A program made the position numbers and the translations under genes. This document shows positions 24,373 through 33,007 of a stretch of DNA of 64,000 nt, piece after piece. The DNA is from Suilimivivens sp009774465 (lineage in GTDB: Bacteria > Bacillota > Clostridia > Lachnospirales > Lachnospiraceae). The stretch covers positions 4,029 through 68,028 of the forward strand of contig CANDAE010000019.1 in the NCBI GenBank assembly GCA_947382645.1. Reading direction: 5' to 3'. Below the pieces are notes generated by a model, which worked only from the letters and a program-made list of their open reading frames with translations, made no database searches and was not told where the DNA came from. The stretch's first letter is position 1, and each line of letters opens with the position of its first letter.

Positions 24373-25095
24373 TTAAAAAACTATAACCTGGAACATATTG
24401 CCCCTGTTTCCCAGATAAAATCTTATTCCTGCGGCAACAGGCTCCGGATAATTGGGCGGAAGCTGTTTGCCGTCTGCAAGATAGGTGCCATAGCTGGAAC
24501 CTAAATCTATCAGCATCGGCATTCCCTGCTGATAACGGATACATGCATGTCTTCTGCTGATACCGGGCGTCCCTTCCGGCATCCTGACCGCGCAAATACT
24601 TTCTCTTCCGAAAACAATTTCATTTCCGCGAATGGGATAGGTCTGTCCCTGCAGAGAACCTGCAATACACTGTACTGCAAGATGCCCCTGTCCCGGTATG
24701 GCGCCTGCCCCTTCCGGATATCCGCCATATGCTCTTTTATTCCCTATTCCTTTAGGGTTTGGACCATATTGATTATTTCCCGGCTGACTATCCTGCGACA
24801 TCCATATAATCATTAAAATTATTCCCACAACAGGCACACAAAAAATGAAGTACCACAGGCCGCTTCTGCCCACATCATGAAGCCTGCGCCAACTGACCGC
24901 CAAATTTGGTATAAAAGACGCCAGCATATAAACAGGTATTAAAACAGCCAGAATGCCGGTAACTGAAAAAATACCCAGAACAAAGAACACGGTATATTGA
25001 AACAACTGGAAATACCAAAATTCACTCCGTCTGGCACGTCCTTCAAATTTTGCATAATTGCAAAAGACATGCTCTACCGCTTCCATGAAGTTCAT
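24373..25095 (-). CDS. DUF805 membrane protein fused to an FHA domain
   Basis: 240 residues and the first gene of the cluster. The N-terminal half is DUF805 (YhaH-like): FEGRARRSEFWYFQLF, a pair of spans, WRRLHDVGRSGLWYF, two more hydrophobic stretches. The C-terminal half (about 150-240) is an FHA domain with EIVFGRES, GISRRHACI and LGSSYGTYL, all key residues present. It would hold a phosphothreonine reader at the membrane. A GGAGGATTAAAT site precedes the ATG. All seven genes 25095-15560 run on one strand with gaps under about 75 bp. Confidence 0.9.
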   Translation of the reverse strand: MNFMEAVEHVFCNYAKFEGRARRSEFWYFQLFQYTVFFVLGIFSVTGILAVLIPVYMLASFIPNLAVSWRRLHDVGRSGLWYFIFCVPVVGIILMIIWMSQDSQPGNNQYGPNPKGIGNKRAYGGYPEGAGAIPGQGHLAVQCIAGSLQGQTYPIRGNEIVFGRESICAVRMPEGTPGISRRHACIRYQQGMPMLIDLGSSYGTYLADGKQLPPNYPEPVAAGIRFYLGNRGNMFQVIVF

Positions 25096-25196
25096 ATTTA
25101 ATCCTCCTTCTAAATTTTTTATCTATTCTTAAGCATATTTTATCATCCGGATTTTTTTCATCGTCGAAGTGGTTTCCCTAAAATCTGCTGCGCTGC

Positions 25197-25254
25197 AAAA
25201 AACACCTTCATAAAAGCTTTTCCGTAATAAAACACGAAGCTTTTATGAAGGTGT
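25197..25254 (-). terminator. Terminator of the sugar-acid operon
   Basis: A perfect 18-bp stem (25202-25219 with 25237-25254), loop of 17, followed on the minus strand by a T run (25197-25202). It lies just after the transketolase C-terminal gene. The other half of 25096-25281 upstream of the FHA cluster holds only a weak promoter-like region. Confidence 0.88.
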
Positions 25255-25281
25255 CTTTCTATGATATGTATTCAATATATA

Positions 25282-26220
25282 TTATTTATTCTTTTCTATT
25301 TCAAACTTTTCATATGCCTCTAAAATTCCGGCAGCATTCAGCTTAAAATAACTTTGCAGTGCTTCCCTGGTTCCTGACCTTCCAAAGCAGTCATTCATCC
25401 CCACCCGCCGCACTCTGGCGGTTCCTTCCTGAGCAATAATTTCTGAAACTGCGCTTCCCAGGCCGCCAATTACATTATGATCTTCCGCGGTAATGATTTT
25501 TTTTGTCTTCCGGGCATATTCCTTTATCAGTTCTGCGTCTATGGGCTTAACACATGCCAGATCAAGGACAGCAGTGCTTACGCCTTTTTCCTCCAGTACT
25601 GCCGCCGCTTTTAACGCCTCCGGAACCAGATCTCCCACTGCTGCAATTGTCAAATCAGTTCCATCTTTCAGCACATTTCCTTTCCCTATGGCAAATTCCG
25701 GCTTTTCTTTATAAACAGTCTCCGACGCCAGACGTCCCATACGGATATAAACCGGTCCGTCATGACAAATTGCCGCTTCCACCGCCGCATATACACTGTT
25801 TTCATCACAGGGAACAATTACTGTCATATTGGGAATGGTGCGCATCAGGGAAATATCTTCAATACACTGGTGGCTTGCCCCGTCCTCACCAATCAGCACG
25901 CCGCTGTGGGTTGCCCCAATAATCACATGCAGATTAGGATAAGCAATGGAATTTCTGATCTGCTCATAGGCTCGTCCCGCTGCAAACATTGCGAAAGTGC
26001 TGGCAAATACCGTTTTTCCACAGGCAGCCATTCCGGCTGCTGTCGTCATCATGTCCCCTTCCGAAATTCCCATATTAAAAAAGCGGTTGGGAAATTCTTT
26101 TTGGAATACCAGTGTCTGTGTTGCCTTTGCAAGGTCTGCATCTAAAACAAAAAAATCATATTTCTTTCCAAATTCCGCAAGAGACTTTCCGTAAGCTTCC
26201 CTTGTTGATAAATTTCCCAT
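25282..26220 (-). CDS. Transketolase, C-terminal subunit
   Basis: 312 residues: the Pyr and C-terminal domains of a split transketolase. Visible: FNMGISEGDMMTTAAGMAACGKTVFASTFAMFAAGRAYEQIRNSI with the catalytic Glu, IGATHSGVLIGEDGASHQ and ITAEDHNVIGGLGSAV. It forms the TPP enzyme with the N-terminal subunit encoded 3 bp upstream. It moves two-carbon units between pentose and other sugar phosphates, here probably from xylulose-5-phosphate made by the epimerases of the same operon. Confidence 0.94.
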   Translation of the reverse strand: MGNLSTREAYGKSLAEFGKKYDFFVLDADLAKATQTLVFQKEFPNRFFNMGISEGDMMTTAAGMAACGKTVFASTFAMFAAGRAYEQIRNSIAYPNLHVIIGATHSGVLIGEDGASHQCIEDISLMRTIPNMTVIVPCDENSVYAAVEAAICHDGPVYIRMGRLASETVYKEKPEFAIGKGNVLKDGTDLTIAAVGDLVPEALKAAAVLEEKGVSTAVLDLACVKPIDAELIKEYARKTKKIITAEDHNVIGGLGSAVSEIIAQEGTARVRRVGMNDCFGRSGTREALQSYFKLNAAGILEAYEKFEIEKNK

Positions 26221-26223
26221 ATT

Positions 26224-27060
26224 CTATAAACCTCCCTGCCTTTTCAAGTCCTCCATCGCTGTTTTAAACTGCTGCTCATCAGGTGCTGCGCCATGCCACC
26301 CGGCCTGATTTTCCATAAAAGAAACCCCTTTGCCTTTTACCGTATTACATACAATCGCAACAGGGCTTCCTTTTAATGCTTTCGCCGCCTCCACTGCACC
26401 ATCAACTGCTGCAATATCATGCCCGTCCACCTCAAATACCTTCCATCCAAAAGCTTTAAACTTATCAGAGACAGGGGCAACATTCATAACATCCCTTACT
26501 TTGCCATCAATCTGCAGACCATTACAATCAATAAAAAGTGTAAGATTATCCAGCCTGTAATGGGCCGCACTCATTGCTGCTTCCCAGATTTGCCCCTCCT
26601 GAAGCTCTCCATCGCCGCAAATGCAGTATACTCTGTAATCTTTCCCGTCTGCCTTTGCAGCCAGCGCCATCCCGTTAGCTGCCGAAAGTCCCTGCCCTAA
26701 AGAACCGGTTGACATATCCACCCCCGGAACTTTACCTCTGCTGGGATGCCCCTGCAAAAAGCTGTCAATTTTCCGCAGATTCTTTAATTCTTCTTTGTCA
26801 AAAAATCCCCGCAGGGCAAGTGCCGCATAATAAGCCGGCGCTGCATGACCTTTGGAAAGCACAAAACGGTCTCTATTTACATTTTCTGCATCAGATGGCT
26901 CCACTTTCATCTGTTTAAAAAATAAAACTGCCAGGATATCGCAGATTGACAAAGAACCGCCGGGATGACCGCTTTTTGCATAATAAACCGCTTCCACCAC
27001 AAGCTGCCTTATTTGATTTGATATACTGTATAATTCTTTCTCATCCATTTTTATATGCAT
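26224..27060 (-). CDS. Transketolase, N-terminal subunit
   Basis: 278 residues: the TPP-binding domain, with KSGHPGGSLSICDILAVLFF, DRFVLSKGHAAPAYYAAL, MSTGSLGQGLSAANGMALA and the TPP motif CGDGELQEGQIWEAAMSA. The ATG at 27060 has an AGGAG site and overlaps the previous stop by 10 bp; longer readings start inside the epimerase gene. Pairs with the C-terminal subunit. Confidence 0.94.
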   Translation of the reverse strand: MHIKMDEKELYSISNQIRQLVVEAVYYAKSGHPGGSLSICDILAVLFFKQMKVEPSDAENVNRDRFVLSKGHAAPAYYAALALRGFFDKEELKNLRKIDSFLQGHPSRGKVPGVDMSTGSLGQGLSAANGMALAAKADGKDYRVYCICGDGELQEGQIWEAAMSAAHYRLDNLTLFIDCNGLQIDGKVRDVMNVAPVSDKFKAFGWKVFEVDGHDIAAVDGAVEAAKALKGSPVAIVCNTVKGKGVSFMENQAGWHGAAPDEQQFKTAMEDLKRQGGL

Positions 27061-27911
27061 TCTTTTATTTCTCCTGTGTTCTTTTCCCGGCTGCTTTCTT
27101 CTTTCCGCCTCATGAAACTGAAAAAATCTGCGCCCCGCACAGCGCACTCATCCGGAGATACCTTATCTGCCAATGCCTCCAGACAAAGATATCCCTGATA
27201 CCCTGCCTTATGTAAGATGCGGTAATAATTTTCCATATCCAAATGCCCCATAGAAGGCGCCAGTCGGTTGGAATCCAGAAAGTGAATATGCTTTGTAAAG
27301 GGCAATGCGTTTAACAATTCCTCTCCAATATCCACATCCTCAATATTCATATGAAAGGTATCCAGCATCAGATACATTGGAAGTCCGGTTCTTTTAAGGA
27401 AATCCACCCCTTCTTTTGCCGAGTTAATGGTATTGATTTCATACCGGTTAATGGGCTCTATAATCAGCGCAACTCCCAAAGGATCTGCAAGCTTTAAAAG
27501 CTCCCGGCAGGATGCCGAAAACCGTTCTTCAAAGGCTTCCAAAGACTCTTCTTCCAGTTGATTGCCGCGGACAAGCCCTATTGATACCATGCCTTCCGCC
27601 TCTCCTGCGAAATCTATGATCTCTCCGATTCTTTGCACTGCTTCTTTTCTTATTTCAGGATTTACATCTCCTAAAAACAACCCTTCTCCTGCCAGCGCTG
27701 CCGGCATAATCGCCCCAATTCCAAGCTGATACTGCCTAAGCAGATGCAGGGTTCTTTGGGTTTCTTCATCAAAAGGATTTCGGACAAACAAATCCACTCC
27801 GTCATATCCCAATTCCTTAATCCGCTTTATATTTTTTTCCGTTCCTCCTGAAAACAACGCGGGCATTCCCCGTGGGCTTTCAAAAACCGAAAGTGATACT
27901 GATGTTTTCAT
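27051..27911 (-). CDS. TIM-barrel sugar (phosphate) epimerase, UlaE/IolO-like
   Basis: 286 residues of the xylose isomerase-like TIM barrel family. Metal-binding positions can be picked out: Glu in LIIEPINRYE, Asp-His in LMLDTFHMN, His in HIHFLDSNR and Glu in YLCLEAL. The stretch VSIGLVRG, NRYEINTINS, TFHMNIEDVDI and DSNRLAPSMGHLD is close to what I recall of 5-keto-L-gluconate epimerase (IolO). UlaE (L-xylulose-5-phosphate 3-epimerase) is the other candidate, and fits the UlaF-like and UlaG-like partners. Which one is undecided. Confidence 0.8.
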   Translation of the reverse strand: MKTSVSLSVFESPRGMPALFSGGTEKNIKRIKELGYDGVDLFVRNPFDEETQRTLHLLRQYQLGIGAIMPAALAGEGLFLGDVNPEIRKEAVQRIGEIIDFAGEAEGMVSIGLVRGNQLEEESLEAFEERFSASCRELLKLADPLGVALIIEPINRYEINTINSAKEGVDFLKRTGLPMYLMLDTFHMNIEDVDIGEELLNALPFTKHIHFLDSNRLAPSMGHLDMENYYRILHKAGYQGYLCLEALADKVSPDECAVRGADFFSFMRRKEESSREKNTGEIKECI

Positions 27912-27959
27912 CTCTGCACCTGTCTGTACGCCTTTCCATCCAATGTCCCTGCACTTATC

Positions 27960-28661
27960 TTATTTTGACTGATAAAAATAGGAATCCGCTCCGTGCTTTC
28001 TGTGAAAATGCTTGTCCAAAACAAACTGTTCCAGAGGTTGGGGATTAACTGCAATTGTTTCAGTAAGATATGCCATCCTGGCCAGTTCTTCTAAAATTAC
28101 ACTGTTTTCCACTGCTGCGTCTGCATCCGCTCCCCAGGTAAAAGGCCCATGTCCTGCGGCAAGCACACCAAACACCTGCATGGGATCTATTCCCCGTCTG
28201 GTAAAGGTTTCAACAATCATATCTCCTGTATTTTTCTCATAGTTTCCTTCCACATCACAGGGCTGTAAATCCCTTGTACAGGGAATATCCCCATAAAAAT
28301 GATCCCCGTGCGTGGTTCCATAAGCAGGAATATCCCTTCTTGCCTGCGCCCATGCCGACGCGTAAGTGGAATGGGTATGGGCCACTGCTCCTATACCGGG
28401 AAATCTTTGATACAATGCCAGATGGATATCTAAATCCACAGAAGGAAGCAGCTTTCCTTCCACTAAATTCCCTTCCATATCCGTAACAGACATATCCTCC
28501 GGCGTAAGAAGTTCATATGCAATCCCTCTGGGCTTTATCACTACAAGATGATTTTTCCTGTCAATGACGCTTACATTTCCCCATGTATAAATGACAAGAT
28601 TTCTTTTAACCAGTTCTAAATTTGCCTCAAATACTTTCTTTTTTATCTCTTTTAAATCCAA
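27960..28661 (-). CDS. L-ribulose-5-phosphate 4-epimerase (AraD/UlaF/SgbE family)
   Basis: 233 residues. A class II aldolase-fold epimerase with YTWGNVS, PSVDLDIHLALYQ, the zinc motif HTHSTYAS, and AAGHGPFTWG, and the C-terminal HGADSYFYQ typical of AraD/UlaF. It converts L-ribulose-5-phosphate to D-xylulose-5-phosphate. I place the start at a TTG (28661) with GGAGGAAA in front; the ATG at 28676 overlaps that ribosome site and would add five residues. In this operon it would hand xylulose-5-phosphate to the split transketolase. Confidence 0.92.
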   Translation of the reverse strand: MDLKEIKKKVFEANLELVKRNLVIYTWGNVSVIDRKNHLVVIKPRGIAYELLTPEDMSVTDMEGNLVEGKLLPSVDLDIHLALYQRFPGIGAVAHTHSTYASAWAQARRDIPAYGTTHGDHFYGDIPCTRDLQPCDVEGNYEKNTGDMIVETFTRRGIDPMQVFGVLAAGHGPFTWGADADAAVENSVILEELARMAYLTETIAVNPQPLEQFVLDKHFHRKHGADSYFYQSK

Positions 28662-28753
28662 GATACTTTCCTCCATGCCTTTCCCGCTTCCCTTATCCTC
28701 ACAGGCCCACTACCTTACCGGGCTGCCTTATCACGCTAAATTGGCGCGCTGAT

Positions 28754-29791
28754 TCAGCGTGTATAAACTGCCGCTTCGTTCCTTTGTCTGTTGGCGGACA
28801 TAATCAAATCACCTGTTTTGGTGTGGATAATCCGGGCATTGCTGGAACCTGCACCTGTTTCAATCAGCTCCGTTTCATAAACCTGTTTTTCCTTATGATA
28901 AAATACCCTGTATAAATCCATATCCTTTTTCCTTGCTCCTATGACAAAGGAAGGCTCTCCTTCAAAGGTATCTGCATAGACTGCATGATAAAAATCCAGT
29001 TCCTTTGCATGTTCATACAGCTTGACCGCCATCCCGTCAACTTTTTTGTATACCGAAAAATGATCCCCGTGGAAAGGACTTAAAATACCATATTCAAGAC
29101 ATCCGTCCCCATCCAGGTCATAAGCGCACACATCACTGACAGGAAAATCAAACACCTGCTCAACCTCCCACTCAGCGCCCCTTTCAAAGGGCGGAGTGAT
29201 CTTAAACACACCGTTTTGAGCCGCGATTAAAATCTTTGTCTCACCATTTTCATAAATCCGGTTAAACCCATGATTCATAACAAGCCCGTCCTTCAGCACA
29301 GAAGGGATAACGCTTACATCCCCATCCAGATCAAAAGGAAGCTCCGCCACAAGCAGTTTTCCAGGCTTTGACCAGTCCTCCGGCGACGTTTTACCGGAAT
29401 GAATGGTACATGCGATTAAGTATCTTGTATTTCCCAATGTGACCACATCAAATCTATGTAAATAAGGAATGTCACATACTTTAACTCTCTCAAAATTACC
29501 ATCCCTGTAACGGATAAGATAAACAGCGCTGCTTTCCGACTGAATCATGGTAAAAAATCCCGTAGAGGCAAAAAAGTACCCTTCTTTGTCCTCCACAGTA
29601 CAGATTGTCATAGTTCCGCCAAGTTTATCCTTTTCCTCCCATATCGCTTTCTTTTCTTCATATTCTTTTCCTGAATAAATGCAAAGGCTGCCATCCCCCT
29701 CTCCTGCAAACACAAGCCGGGTTTCTCCTCCAATTTGAAGGGCATTTACACTATAGCATTTATCGATCTGATCAATTATCCTTTTTTTCAA
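28754..29791 (-). CDS. Propeller-like protein of unknown role in the sugar-acid operon
   Basis: 345 residues, no signal peptide, so probably cytoplasmic. Repeating four-stranded sheets (LVFAGEGDGSLCIYSG, GYFFASTGFFTMIQS, YLIACTIHSGK, KILIAAQNGVFKI) and one calcium-type DLDGDGCLEYGIL motif suggest an FG-GAP/VCBS-like beta propeller. I do not recognise it as a known enzyme. It lies between the TctA permease and the epimerase genes, co-directional with both. Possible roles include a sugar lactonase, an isomerase or a ligand-binding regulator; none is supported by visible catalytic residues. Confidence 0.75.
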   Translation of the reverse strand: MKKRIIDQIDKCYSVNALQIGGETRLVFAGEGDGSLCIYSGKEYEEKKAIWEEKDKLGGTMTICTVEDKEGYFFASTGFFTMIQSESSAVYLIRYRDGNFERVKVCDIPYLHRFDVVTLGNTRYLIACTIHSGKTSPEDWSKPGKLLVAELPFDLDGDVSVIPSVLKDGLVMNHGFNRIYENGETKILIAAQNGVFKITPPFERGAEWEVEQVFDFPVSDVCAYDLDGDGCLEYGILSPFHGDHFSVYKKVDGMAVKLYEHAKELDFYHAVYADTFEGEPSFVIGARKKDMDLYRVFYHKEKQVYETELIETGAGSSNARIIHTKTGDLIMSANRQRNEAAVYTR

Positions 29792-29859
29792 AACTTTACT
29801 CCTGTCCGCCTGCTTTCGCAGGCATTTTCTTTCCTGTCATTGCATTTATGCCTGATACC

Positions 29860-31350
29860 TTAAGAATCAGCTTTCTTTTTCCGGACAATATTTAAAATTG
29901 CAAGTACAGCCGGTATGATAACCGCCAGCCCGAAAAACAATGTTCCAATGGAAACCTGTTTCAGGCATCCTCCAAAGGAATTGTAATACATGATACTTCT
30001 TCTTAAGTTTGTTTCCACGTTTGTTCCCAGCACGCTGGCAAGAATAAAAGGAGAAAGAGGATAACCGTTTTTATCCAGAACATACCCTATTACAATAAAA
30101 AGGAACAGGGAAAACAAATCAAACATACTGTTTCTAATGCTGATTACGCCAATGGCGCAAAATACAGCTATAATGGGAAACAACAGGTACTTAGGCACCT
30201 TAATGATCTGCGCCATAAAACGTATCGTGGATATCTGAAACAGATACATTGCAATATTGGCAACAAAAACAATAAAAATAATGGTTTTAAACAGCTCCGG
30301 CTGTCCCATACTAAGCATAGGCCCTGCTGTAATTCCCTGCATTGCAATTGCGCCCATAATAATGGCTGTAACCGTATCTCCCGGAACACCAAGAGCCAGC
30401 ATGGGTACAAGGGCGCCGCCTGAGGTTGCATTGTTTGCACTCTCACAGGAAAAGATTCCCGGTTCATAGCCTGTGCCGAATTTTTCCGGGTGTTTCGAGG
30501 TTCTTTTTGCCTGCTCATAAGAAATCAGGCTTGCCGCTCCTCCGCCCATTCCCGGAAGAATACCGATAACCGTTCCTATAATACTTCCCTGAACCATTAC
30601 CAGAAAATTCTCTTTAATTTCATGAAGCTTTGGTATAAAAAAGATACGTTTCTCAATTTTGGCAGGTACTACTTTTTCATGAATTGTTCCTATGTTGTAA
30701 ATGATTTCCGGCAAAGCAAATATTCCAATAATAATTACTACCAGATCAAATCCGTTTTCCAGCATGGCATTTCCAAAGGTATACCGCAGCGCCACACTGT
30801 CTACCGGACTCATTCCCACCATTTTTAGTAAAAGTCCAAGCATCATGGCGATAAATGCCTTTATTCTTTTTCCGCTTAACAGGCTGCACACAAGACTTAA
30901 CGCCAAAACCGCAGTTCCGAAATATTCCCAGGGGCCAAATCCAATGGCCATTTTTGCAAGTACAGGCGCCAAAAGTAACAATACAATTGCGCTGAACAGA
31001 CCGCCGAATACAGATGCAAATGCTCCATAAGAAAGCGCATCTGTCGCCCTTCCCTTCTGCGTCATGGGATACCCGTCAAATGTAGTTGCTACCGATGCTG
31101 CTGTTCCGGGAATCTTTAAAAGAATTGCCGAGACAAGTCCTCCTGAAATACTTCCCATGTAAATTCCCATAATCAGCGCCATCGAAGGAATCACATCAAG
31201 GGTAAATGTTATGGGAAGCACCAATGCTACCGCTATAGGCCCGTTTAATCCTGGTATACAGCCAAACACATTTCCGATCACCACACCCACAATAATAAGC
31301 AAAATGCATTGCGGGTTGATTACATTTGCTACAATATTTAAAAAATCCAT
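29860..31350 (-). CDS. Tripartite tricarboxylate transporter, large permease TctA
   Basis: 496 residues, about 12 membrane segments. The family signature GCIPGLNGPIAVALVLPITF near the start and GTVIGILPGMGGGAASLISYE, SGGALVPMLALGVPGD later are typical TctA. It imports a carboxylated compound using the ion gradient, with TctB and the TctC binding protein encoded directly upstream. Together with a lactonase and pentose-phosphate epimerases, the cargo may be an ascorbate-like or aldonic acid. Confidence 0.94.
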   Translation of the reverse strand: MDFLNIVANVINPQCILLIIVGVVIGNVFGCIPGLNGPIAVALVLPITFTLDVIPSMALIMGIYMGSISGGLVSAILLKIPGTAASVATTFDGYPMTQKGRATDALSYGAFASVFGGLFSAIVLLLLAPVLAKMAIGFGPWEYFGTAVLALSLVCSLLSGKRIKAFIAMMLGLLLKMVGMSPVDSVALRYTFGNAMLENGFDLVVIIIGIFALPEIIYNIGTIHEKVVPAKIEKRIFFIPKLHEIKENFLVMVQGSIIGTVIGILPGMGGGAASLISYEQAKRTSKHPEKFGTGYEPGIFSCESANNATSGGALVPMLALGVPGDTVTAIIMGAIAMQGITAGPMLSMGQPELFKTIIFIVFVANIAMYLFQISTIRFMAQIIKVPKYLLFPIIAVFCAIGVISIRNSMFDLFSLFLFIVIGYVLDKNGYPLSPFILASVLGTNVETNLRRSIMYYNSFGGCLKQVSIGTLFFGLAVIIPAVLAILNIVRKKKADS

Positions 31351-31417
31351 TTTACCTCCATTCCAAAGCTTTTTTACTGGAAATTTAAAATTCCGCCAGG
31401 CAGCAGTACATTAAGTT

Positions 31418-31855
31418 TCAGGATAATATATAGTAAAGCGCCACGACACAAACCAGTATCAATGGATATAATATCAGGCCCTTTTTGACCGTTATTCTTT
31501 CTCCATACTGCTTTTTGTACAAAAATGTTACTGCAATAATCAAGAATAAGCTGCTGCTGATTACAAAGCCAAGAGGCTTCATCAAAAGGGCATACCCCAG
31601 AAACATTAAAAGAAAGATAAGTCTGCTGCCCTGAAACATTTCCAGAAAATGAAATTTCTTTTCCTTTTCTTCCTTATCTTTACTGATTATTACAATTCGT
31701 ATTGCAATAAAAACAAGTAAAATTATAATTACAATTCTGGGGAATAGGGCAGGCCCTCCGGATGTATCTATCCGGCTGACCTGAAACCCAAACGTCATTC
31801 CAAACATGCTGATTCCGGCAACTGCCAGAACAATCAGAAAAATTATTTCTCCCAC
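31418..31855 (-). CDS. Tripartite tricarboxylate transporter, small subunit TctB
   Basis: 145 residues with four hydrophobic segments, the size and pattern of TctB. SGGPALFPRIVIIILL near residue 30 is the typical conserved start. Encoded between TctC (19 bp upstream) and TctA (67 bp downstream). Structural partner of the TctA permease. Confidence 0.88.
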   Translation of the reverse strand: MGEIIFLIVLAVAGISMFGMTFGFQVSRIDTSGGPALFPRIVIIILLVFIAIRIVIISKDKEEKEKKFHFLEMFQGSRLIFLLMFLGYALLMKPLGFVISSSLFLIIAVTFLYKKQYGERITVKKGLILYPLILVCVVALYYILS

Positions 31856-31874
31856 TTAGAAGGCCTCCCTCCTT

Positions 31875-32978
31875 TTACTGTACAATCTTTTCTGCCGCTT
31901 TTACAAAAGCTGCATAGGTTTCTTCCAGAATAGATGTATGCTCCTGCGGCGTTGTATAGCAGGTGCCATAGCTGATTGCCTCTAATGCAGCAATACATTC
32001 CGGATCTTCTGATGCCTGTTTTAAAAGATTGTTGACATATGCAATTGCAGCAGGATCTGTTCCCTTAGGCGCCCAGATACCAAAATTCTGTTTCAAATAT
32101 CCGTAACCATCATACCCAAGCTCTCCTAATGTAGGGATATCTTCATATCCAGCCGGCGCTGTATCGGAAAAAATTGCCAGACAACGGAAATCTCCACTGT
32201 CAATGTACTGTTTTACCGCACCAAATCCATCAATGTAGGTTTCGATTCTGCTTCCTAAAAGTTCCGTAGCTTTTGCCGCCCCATCCAAGTCAACATTGTT
32301 AAAGGTAATTCCGTTCTTTTCTTCCAGATAAAGGGAGCCAAAAAGCGGCAATGTGCCTGAAACAGAACCCATCTTAATATTACCGGGAGCAGCTTTTGCA
32401 GCTTCAATCAGATCGTCTAACGTTTCGTATGAGGAATCGGCACGTACCACAATTGCCATAGAGGAATCAAGGAAATATCCCACTTCATCCAAATCCTCAT
32501 AGGTAAAATCAGCAACTCCAAGTGCGCTCTGCATTGCAAAACCGGATGCCTGAAGAACAAAGGTGTATCCATCCGGATCTGCGCCCATTACTTCCTTTAC
32601 ACCAGTACGTCCGCCTGCCCCTACAATATTTGTAATGGTAACTTCTTTATCGGAATATTTACTCATGTACTGGGCAAATATTCTTGTAGGAATGTCTGTA
32701 TTTCCTCCGGCTTCATAAGGCACTACAATGGTAATTTCCTTTTCCGGAACCCAGGCGGATGCCTGTCCATCTTCCCCGGCAGTCTCTTCCTGCGCTGCTG
32801 TTTCCTCCTGTGCCCCTGCTTCCTCCTGCGCTGCCTCCTCTTCGGCTGCGTCTGCTGCTTCTTCTGTTTCCACATTCTGTGTGCCCGAAGCCCCGTCAGC
32901 GGGAGCTTCTTTACTTCCGCACCCTGCTATCATACACATCACTGCCGCCAATAAAATCCCCAATAATCTTTTCTTCAT
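31875..32978 (-). CDS. Tripartite tricarboxylate transporter, binding lipoprotein TctC (Bug family)
   Basis: 367 residues. Lipoprotein signal with CMIAGC; then a low-complexity Ala/Glu/Gln linker (about 30-75); then a Bug-type binding domain: ITIVVPYEAGGNTDIPTRI, VGAGGRTGVKEV, MGSVSGTLPLFG and LLGSRIETYIDG. It captures the substrate outside the cell for TctAB. A GGAGGAAG site precedes the ATG. The linker resembles the spacer between lipid anchor and domain in many Firmicute lipoproteins. Confidence 0.93.
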   Translation of the reverse strand: MKKRLLGILLAAVMCMIAGCGSKEAPADGASGTQNVETEEAADAAEEEAAQEEAGAQEETAAQEETAGEDGQASAWVPEKEITIVVPYEAGGNTDIPTRIFAQYMSKYSDKEVTITNIVGAGGRTGVKEVMGADPDGYTFVLQASGFAMQSALGVADFTYEDLDEVGYFLDSSMAIVVRADSSYETLDDLIEAAKAAPGNIKMGSVSGTLPLFGSLYLEEKNGITFNNVDLDGAAKATELLGSRIETYIDGFGAVKQYIDSGDFRCLAIFSDTAPAGYEDIPTLGELGYDGYGYLKQNFGIWAPKGTDPAAIAYVNNLLKQASEDPECIAALEAISYGTCYTTPQEHTSILEETYAAFVKAAEKIVQ

Positions 32979-33007
32979 TTTCTTCCTCCTTGTAGTGTTG
33001 GTTGTTT

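Noticed and set aside
23776..24504. Plus-strand open frame of 242 codons
   Set aside because: Antisense to the FHA and DUF805-FHA genes, no ribosome site, odd composition rich in Cys, His and Arg. A shadow frame.
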